NCBI GenBank assembly: GCA_036525795.1
Contig: DATCZS010000123.1
Coordinates: forward strand, 1 to 64,000
Reading direction: 5' to 3'
DNA: 64,000 bases
DNA from: DATCZS01 sp036525795
GTDB taxonomy: Bacteria; Actinomycetota; Acidimicrobiia; Spongiisociales; ZC4RG35
The position numbers were made by a program, and so were the translations under genes. Positions 59,326-64,000 of the stretch are shown here, one piece after another (the stretch's first letter is position 1; each line of letters begins with the position of its first letter). Under the pieces are notes generated by a model. The model ran no database searches, had not been told where the DNA came from, and saw nothing but the letters and a program-made list of their open reading frames with translations.

Positions 59326-60351
59326 ATGTCTGCGATCACTCCGGGACTGGTGTGCGCCCATCATCACCTCTACTCGACGCTGGCCAGAGGCATGCCGCCT
59401 CCGCCGCGCACACCGCATGGCTTCGGCGAGATCCTCGAACTCGTCTGGTGGAGGCTCGATACGGCCCTCGACCTCGAGATGATCAGATGGTCGGCGATGC
59501 TCGGGGCGCTGGAGGCTCTCGAACACGGGACCACCGCCATCGTCGACCACCACGAGTCCCCCAACGCCATCGAAGGGAGCCTGGAGGTGATTGCGGACGC
59601 CTGCGCCGAGGTCGGTGTGCGGGTCGTGTGCGCCTACGGAGTCACCGATCGTCACGGGCCAAACGGGGCACTGCGCGGACTCGAAGAGAACCGGCGGTTC
59701 ATCGCAGGCGGAGGCCGGGGCCTGGTGGGGGTTCACGCCGCCTTCACCTGCACCGATGACACGCTGGTCGCAGCCGCCGAGATGGCGGCCGGGCTCGGAG
59801 TCGGGGTGCACATCCATGTGTGCGAGGGCGAAATCGATCGAGAGGCCCCCGACCGCCTCCGGCGGCTCACCACAGACGATTGGGTGCTCGCCCACGGTGT
59901 CCACCTCTCCGAGGAGTCCGGACTGGCCGGGACCGTCGTGCACAACCCTCGATCGAACCTGAACAACGCCGTGGGCTACGCCCACCCTTCGCGATTCGCC
60001 AACCCCGTCGCCCTCGGATCGGACGGGATCGGCGCGGCGATGCTCGAGGAGTTCGGACTGGCCTACGTCCTGGCGCGCAGCCACGACATCACCACCGAAC
60101 CCTCCACCGCCTGGCAGTGGCTCGAGAACGGCTGGCTCCTCGTCCCTGAGGCCCGGTCAGACGTCGTCGAATGGGGCTATGCGCCGATGGACCCCTGGCA
60201 CGTGGCGTTCACCCCGGGGATCAGACCGCTGCGGATCACCGTCGACGAAGAAGTGGTGTTCGAGAACGGGCGTCCGACCCGCGTCGACGCATCCGAGATC
60301 AGGGCGAAGGCCGCCGAACAGGCCAGACGGCTGCATGCCCGACTGCTGTGA
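59326..60351 (+). CDS. ssnA: SsnA-like amidohydrolase, N-terminally short
   Basis: 341 residues. PGLVCAHHHLYSTLARGM, WWRLDTALDLEMI, TTAIVDHHESPNAIEGSL, LAHGVHLSE, VVHNPRSNLNNAVGYAH and ALGSDGIGAAMLEEF follow E. coli SsnA closely. The usual N-terminal strand-rich stretch of about 60 residues before PGLVC is absent, and the C-terminal region is also shortened. The coding frame cannot extend upstream because the adenine deaminase stop is 2 nt away. SsnA acts in ring opening within the purine/urate cluster of enteric bacteria; whether this short form is active is unknown. Confidence 0.82.
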   Translation: MSAITPGLVCAHHHLYSTLARGMPPPPRTPHGFGEILELVWWRLDTALDLEMIRWSAMLGALEALEHGTTAIVDHHESPNAIEGSLEVIADACAEVGVRVVCAYGVTDRHGPNGALRGLEENRRFIAGGGRGLVGVHAAFTCTDDTLVAAAEMAAGLGVGVHIHVCEGEIDREAPDRLRRLTTDDWVLAHGVHLSEESGLAGTVVHNPRSNLNNAVGYAHPSRFANPVALGSDGIGAAMLEEFGLAYVLARSHDITTEPSTAWQWLENGWLLVPEARSDVVEWGYAPMDPWHVAFTPGIRPLRITVDEEVVFENGRPTRVDASEIRAKAAEQARRLHARLL

Positions 60352-60361
60352 GGAGATCACG

Positions 60362-62170
60362 ATGAACCCGATGCATCGCGGCCCGCTGTCCCCCTATCCG
60401 CTCGAGGTCCTGCTCGGGCGGGTGGCGCATGAATGGGGGACCAGGCATCGGATCTTCGACCTCCCCACCGGCCGCTTCTACCACGCCGACCCGGCCCACG
60501 ACCTCTCGATCCACCTCGGTGCTCGCAGCGCTTCCACCCCCCTGGGTCCGGCCGCAGGGCCCCACACCCAGCTCGCCCAGAACTTCGTGCTTGGGTGGCT
60601 GGCAGGCGCCCGGGTGTTCGAGGCCAAGACCGTGCAGGTCCTCGACGAGCTCGACATCGAACGACCGTGCATCGACATGGAGGCCGAAGGCTACAACGTC
60701 GAATGGAGCCAGGAGCTCACCCTCGAACAGTCGCTCCTGGAGTACGTCAAGGCCTGGATGATGCTCGATATCCTGCGCCGCTGGCCGGAGCTGTGGCCGA
60801 TCGTGGGCCGCGTGCCGGGACCACACGTCTTCGACATGTCGGTGGGCTACGACCTCGCAGGGATCCGTTCGCCGCGGGTGGCCGAATTCATCAGGGGCAT
60901 GCTGGATGCATCGGCGGTGATCGACGGGCTGCGATCGCACATCCCTGAGCCCTTCCAGCTCTTCCACGACCACTCCTTCGAGACCCAGCTCGTCACGGCC
61001 GCCACCGTCTCGACGTTCCACGGTTGCCCCCCTGACGAGATCGAGGCGATCGCCCGTCACCTGATGGACGACTACGGCCTTGACGTCGTCGTCAAGCTCA
61101 ACCCGACCCTGCTCGGATTCGACGACACGGCCCGCATCCTCCACGACAGGCTCGGATACGCCGGCGTCGAGCTCGACCCCGGCGCCTTCGCGGCCGATCT
61201 CCAGTTCGATCGCGCCATCGCGATGATCCCCTCCCTCGCCGCCCACGCCGCCGAGCGGGGGCTCCGCTTCGGAATCAAGCTCACCAACACGCTCGTGGTG
61301 GCGAACCATCGCGGCAGGCTGCCAGGCGACCGGATGTACCTTTCCGGTCCGCCTCTCCACGTCATCGCCATGACGCTGCTCGACCGTCTCGTGGATGCCC
61401 TGCCCGGCGTCTTCGACCTCGGCGAAGGCGACGGCGGCGTGGACGTGTCGTGGTCGGCCGGAGTCGACGCCGACAACTTCGCCGCGACCGCCGGTCTGGG
61501 ACTCGGCCCGATCACTGCCTGCTCCCAGCTGCTCAAGCCGGGCGGCTACGGCCACCTGTCGGCGATGCTGAGGAAGCTCAACGAGGAGATGACGGCCGCC
61601 GCCATCCCCGACCTCGCCGGCTGGGTCGGCCATCAGCACGCCAGTGCCCGGCTGGCAGGTCATCGCGACGCCGTCGCCGCGTACGTCGCCTCCCTGGCCA
61701 CCGCCGAAGGGGCGGCTCGATACGGCTCGACACGGGTGGCCCGCAGGCTCCGCCAGGTCGACCACGCCCTGGAGCTGTGGGGATGCGTGGCATGCAACGT
61801 GTGCGTGACGGTGTGCCCGAACGATGCCGTGCTCCACATCCGCACCCCCGAGACTCTGGGCGGCGTGTCAGACGCCAACTGGCAATACGTCGTGCTGGCC
61901 GAACTGTGCAACGAATGCGGAAACTGCACGACCTTCTGCCCCGAAGACGGCGAACCCTGGCTGGTCAAGCCGAGGCTGTTCCTCGACGAGGGCCGCTTTG
62001 CGGCCGACCCGGACGGGAGACCGGCGTTCCTGGTGGAGGCCGGTGCCGGAGGCTTCGCGGTGACGGCCTCCGACGGGTTCGATTCCCACGCCGGCTCCCT
62101 GACCGCCCTCCTCAACGACGATGAGGGATTGCCGTTCCGCCCGGAGACGCTGGAGGCGATCCTGGCCTGA
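60362..62170 (+). CDS. ygfK: minimal YgfK-like iron-sulfur oxidoreductase
   Basis: 602 residues, against about 1030 in E. coli YgfK. The N-terminal TIM-barrel-like region matches YgfK: TPLGPAAGPHTQLAQNFVLG, EAKTVQVLDELDIERPCID, FDMSVGYDLAGI, STFHGCPPDEIEAIARHLM, KLNPTLLGF and KPGGYGHLSAML. It then joins straight to a C-terminal two-[4Fe-4S] ferredoxin domain, C475-x2-C478-x2-C481-x3-C485 and C516-x2-C519-x2-C522-x3-C526. The GltD-like FAD/NADPH domain that separates these in YgfK is missing, so electrons must come from another protein. ATG has GAGGAG upstream. Co-operonic with SsnA. Confidence 0.88.
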   Translation: MNPMHRGPLSPYPLEVLLGRVAHEWGTRHRIFDLPTGRFYHADPAHDLSIHLGARSASTPLGPAAGPHTQLAQNFVLGWLAGARVFEAKTVQVLDELDIERPCIDMEAEGYNVEWSQELTLEQSLLEYVKAWMMLDILRRWPELWPIVGRVPGPHVFDMSVGYDLAGIRSPRVAEFIRGMLDASAVIDGLRSHIPEPFQLFHDHSFETQLVTAATVSTFHGCPPDEIEAIARHLMDDYGLDVVVKLNPTLLGFDDTARILHDRLGYAGVELDPGAFAADLQFDRAIAMIPSLAAHAAERGLRFGIKLTNTLVVANHRGRLPGDRMYLSGPPLHVIAMTLLDRLVDALPGVFDLGEGDGGVDVSWSAGVDADNFAATAGLGLGPITACSQLLKPGGYGHLSAMLRKLNEEMTAAAIPDLAGWVGHQHASARLAGHRDAVAAYVASLATAEGAARYGSTRVARRLRQVDHALELWGCVACNVCVTVCPNDAVLHIRTPETLGGVSDANWQYVVLAELCNECGNCTTFCPEDGEPWLVKPRLFLDEGRFAADPDGRPAFLVEAGAGGFAVTASDGFDSHAGSLTALLNDDEGLPFRPETLEAILA

Positions 62171-62187
62171 TCCCGGGATCAGGCCAG
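62162..62187. terminator. bidirectional terminator after ygfK-like operon
   Basis: A perfect 26-bp palindrome, 13-bp arms (62162-62174, 62175-62187), overlapping the stop codons of both converging genes. As RNA it forms a 10-bp stem with a CCCGGG loop on either strand. Confidence 0.75.
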
Positions 62188-63045
62188 CGAGAAACCCTTG
62201 CGGTGGGGATGGAGCAGGCGGTCCTCGACGAAGCCGAGCGAACGGTACAGGGCGCGGGCCGGGTCATTCGACTCTCTCACCGAGAGGTGGACCCAGGTCG
62301 CACCGCGTGACAGGCCTTCCTGGATGGCCGCCGTCACCAACGCGCTCCCGAGGCCTCTACGCCGCGCCGACGGATCCACACCGAGGAAATCGATGTAGAG
62401 CGACCGGTCGTGCTGGAGTTCGGTGGCGACGTATCCGGCAATGCCGCGCTCTGTCCGGGCCACCAGGATCGCCCTTCGCCCGTCTGCCAGGGAGACCAGC
62501 CGATCGCCGGTGGTGTGGGTGCCGGGGAACAGCTCGTCGTGGAGGATCCCCACCGGCTCCCGGTCGGACTCCTCCATCGGGCGGATGACATGGTGCCGCT
62601 CGCGCCGGGCGGACACATCACGCAAGGACAGAAGTGCCGACCCCTCTTCGCGATGGAAGCCGTGCCGCTCGGCGAAGGCGGCCAGGATCGTCGACCGCGA
62701 ATCGGAGACCATCTCCTCCTGCGGGTAGGCCAGCCCGGAAGCGGCGGCGTGATAGAGCAGGTCCGCTGCCTGGTCCCAGGCCGATCCGTGCTCGACGAAT
62801 GGACCCCACCACCACACCCGGCCCAGGTCGGGATCGGTCTCTCCCAGAAGCCAACCAACCACCCGGTCGCCCGACCACGCCGTCCACGTCCGGTCCGTCC
62901 AGTTGTCGACGTCGCCGATCTCGGCGGCGATCACCGTTGCGCGCACGCCGACATAGGCGATGTGGCGCTGAGGGTCGGACTGGCAGGCAGAGGCGAGCTC
63001 GGAGAGCGCTTCGATCTGGTCTTCGACCGCGGGTTGAACGCGCAT
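62179..63045 (-). CDS. GNAT-family N-acetyltransferase (double domain)
   Basis: 288 residues. The C-terminal GNAT domain (about 155-288) has LYIDFLGVDPSARRRGLGSA, the acetyl-CoA pyrophosphate loop R-R-x-G-L-G, and NDPARALYRSLGF. The N-terminal half looks like a degenerate GNAT domain, as in mycothiol synthase-like proteins. Start at ATG 63045; the frame extends 26 codons further without support. Substrate unknown. Confidence 0.8.
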   Translation of the reverse strand: MRVQPAVEDQIEALSELASACQSDPQRHIAYVGVRATVIAAEIGDVDNWTDRTWTAWSGDRVVGWLLGETDPDLGRVWWWGPFVEHGSAWDQAADLLYHAAASGLAYPQEEMVSDSRSTILAAFAERHGFHREEGSALLSLRDVSARRERHHVIRPMEESDREPVGILHDELFPGTHTTGDRLVSLADGRRAILVARTERGIAGYVATELQHDRSLYIDFLGVDPSARRRGLGSALVTAAIQEGLSRGATWVHLSVRESNDPARALYRSLGFVEDRLLHPHRKGFSLA

Positions 63046-63133
63046 CCGCCAAGGATGCCATCTCGGGTCCGACCGGACAGCGGACGCCCGGGCGAGGATT
63101 CGGACGATCCCCGGTTCGCCCACCCTGAGCAGA

Positions 63134-63139
63134 TAGGCT
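63134..63139 (+). promoter_or_regulatory. TAGGCT -10 box, leaderless
   Basis: Lies 8 nt before the ATG of the Cys-rich protein. Confidence 0.45.
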
Positions 63140-63147
63140 CACCCGCC

Positions 63148-63339
63148 ATGTTCTGCAGGTGGTGCGGCGCGACGATGGGCTACGTGCACGGCCATGCCGC
63201 CTGTCTCGACGGCGCTTGCGCGATGTTCGGGCTCAACCAGGACGAGTGCTGCTCCGGCGACACGGCCGCCACCTGTCCCACTCCGACATCCGCCGTCGCC
63301 TCGCGCATCCCCTCGGGCACCTCCTCGCCCGCCCGCTGA
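63148..63339 (+). CDS. small Cys-rich zinc-ribbon-like protein
   Basis: 63 residues starting MFCRWCGATMGYVHGHAACL. Eight Cys occur: CRWC, then CLDGAC, then ECC and a late single Cys, with His residues between, so a zinc ribbon or zinc knuckle is likely. The C-terminal 20 residues are low-complexity and Ser/Thr-rich. The leaderless promoter signature directly upstream supports a real gene. Role unknown. Confidence 0.6.
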   Translation: MFCRWCGATMGYVHGHAACLDGACAMFGLNQDECCSGDTAATCPTPTSAVASRIPSGTSSPAR

Positions 63340-63366
63340 CCGCCATCGAACGCCAGAACGGACCGA

Positions 63367-63372
63367 TAGGCT
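63367..63372 (+). promoter_or_regulatory. TAGGCT -10 box, leaderless
   Basis: Lies 9 nt before the ATG of the last gene of the window. Confidence 0.4.
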
Positions 63373-63381
63373 GGTGTCAGC

Positions 63382-64000
63382 ATGGACCAACCCCGCGGCG
63401 GATTCACTGACGAATGGCGGTCGATGGACCGGTGGCAGCAGGTCGTGCTGGTCTCGCTTGGCGCACTCGTCGTGGCGCTCGCCGCCATCGCCCTGGCGCT
63501 GGCCGGTGGCGGCGACGAACAGACCGCAGCTCCCGGGAGCACCGTGACCACCACCACGACCGCCACCTCGACGACCGCCACACCGTCGACCACGACCACC
63601 ACGGAACCGCCCACCACCACCTCCACGGAACCGCCCACCACCACCACGATCGCCACGACCACCACGACCGTCGCTCCCGAGTCGGTCCTGACGATGCGGC
63701 CAGACGGGTTGGGTGAGGTTCTGTTCGGCGACGACGCAGACGCCGCGGTCGCCGCCCTATCCGCAGTGCTCGGCGAGCCTTCCGACGACACGGGATGGCT
63801 GACAGACGCCGAGACCTGCATCGGGTCCGAAGTGCGATTCGTCACGTGGGGGTCGCTGCGGGCGTTCTTCTCCGACGGCCCCAGCGATTGGGCTCCGGCG
63901 GGGGTGAGGCACTTCGCCAGCTACGACCAGTCCCCCGCCATCGGCAGTCCGCTGCTCGAACTGCAGACCACCGAGGGGGTCGGAATCGGAAGTCCGGTGG
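63382..64000 (+). CDS. membrane-anchored protein with Thr-rich linker (3' end outside window)
   Basis: 206 residues are visible, open to the edge. MDQPRGGFTDEWRSMDRWQQ is followed by one transmembrane helix (about 21-41), then a Thr/Ser/Pro-rich linker (about 48-95, with TEPPTTTSTEPPTTTT) and a folded extracytoplasmic domain beginning SVLTMRPDGLGEVLFGDDAD. This layout suits a wall-spanning anchored protein. Function unknown. Confidence 0.75.
   Translation, partial: MDQPRGGFTDEWRSMDRWQQVVLVSLGALVVALAAIALALAGGGDEQTAAPGSTVTTTTTATSTTATPSTTTTTEPPTTTSTEPPTTTTIATTTTTVAPESVLTMRPDGLGEVLFGDDADAAVAALSAVLGEPSDDTGWLTDAETCIGSEVRFVTWGSLRAFFSDGPSDWAPAGVRHFASYDQSPAIGSPLLELQTTEGVGIGSPV

Overview
The window is high-GC, gene-dense DNA with short intergenic gaps, many ATGA/GTGA stop-start overlaps, frequent GTG and TTG starts and many starts without a Shine-Dalgarno sequence. 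Together with F420 genes (cofC and a luciferase-like F420 oxidoreductase), a DevS/DevR-like two-component pair, a hydrolase-cyclase fusion and a fosfomycin-insensitive type of MurA (Asp in place of the catalytic Cys), this suggests an actinobacterium. An uncultured Acidimicrobiia-like lineage is my best guess; this is inference, since no rRNA or marker set is present.

Layout. 0-1.8 kb: the edge of a repeat-bearing lipoprotein gene, an alpha/beta hydrolase and a DUF3105 membrane protein. 1.9-11.2 kb: a cluster resembling the DosR/DevR hypoxia or dormancy regulon: response regulator and GAF histidine kinase (divergent), two SRPBCC-like paralogues, a CBS-pair protein, PspC/LiaF-like membrane proteins, a DoxX-like protein, a universal stress protein, a split-barrel flavin protein and pyruvate phosphate dikinase. 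GGGAC-type motifs lie in several of its promoter gaps. 11.3-17.2 kb: MeaB, NifU-like, SpoIID-like, MurA, RpiB, and a TlpA/DsbB redox pair. 17.2-19.2 kb: a hydrolase-cyclase gene lying between tRNA-Glu and a 51-bp partial copy of that tRNA, which looks like the footprint of a tRNA-targeting integration. 19.3-38.2 kb: mostly housekeeping (gltX, FAH-family, pgpA, S9 peptidase, serA, stress protein, cofC, macro domain, flavodoxin, glycerate kinase, YrdC-like, prmC) plus an unusual three-gene set made of two solute-binding-like proteins, one fused to a VWA domain, and a membrane-hairpin protein.

38.2-62.2 kb is the most interesting part: a nucleoside and purine catabolism island. Nucleoside hydrolase and ribokinase (38-40 kb) are followed by two complete but different xanthine-dehydrogenase-type operons, a YgeW-like carbamoyltransferase, a second aspartate-transcarbamoylase-like enzyme, carbamate kinase, two fold-type II PLP enzymes, an acyl-CoA dehydrogenase, a P-loop protein, 8-oxoguanine deaminase, an adenosine-specific kinase homologue, adenine deaminase, an SsnA-like amidohydrolase that begins at its metal-binding HxH motif, and a YgfK-like iron-sulfur protein without the usual internal FAD/NADPH domain. 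It parallels the yge/ygf/ssnA purine-urate cluster of enteric and gut anaerobes but has different parts: no hydantoinase, no YgeY peptidase, no YgeX and no selenium-hydroxylase accessory genes are visible. The implied logic is nucleoside to base plus ribose, base to xanthine or urate, ring opening, then carbamoyl phosphate to ATP through carbamate kinase.

A recurrent control signature is a TANNNT box placed 5-10 nt upstream of start codons that lack a ribosome binding site (at least 16 genes), which indicates widespread leaderless transcription. 62.2-64 kb holds a GNAT protein, a small Cys-rich protein and the 5' part of a membrane-anchored protein with a Thr-rich linker.
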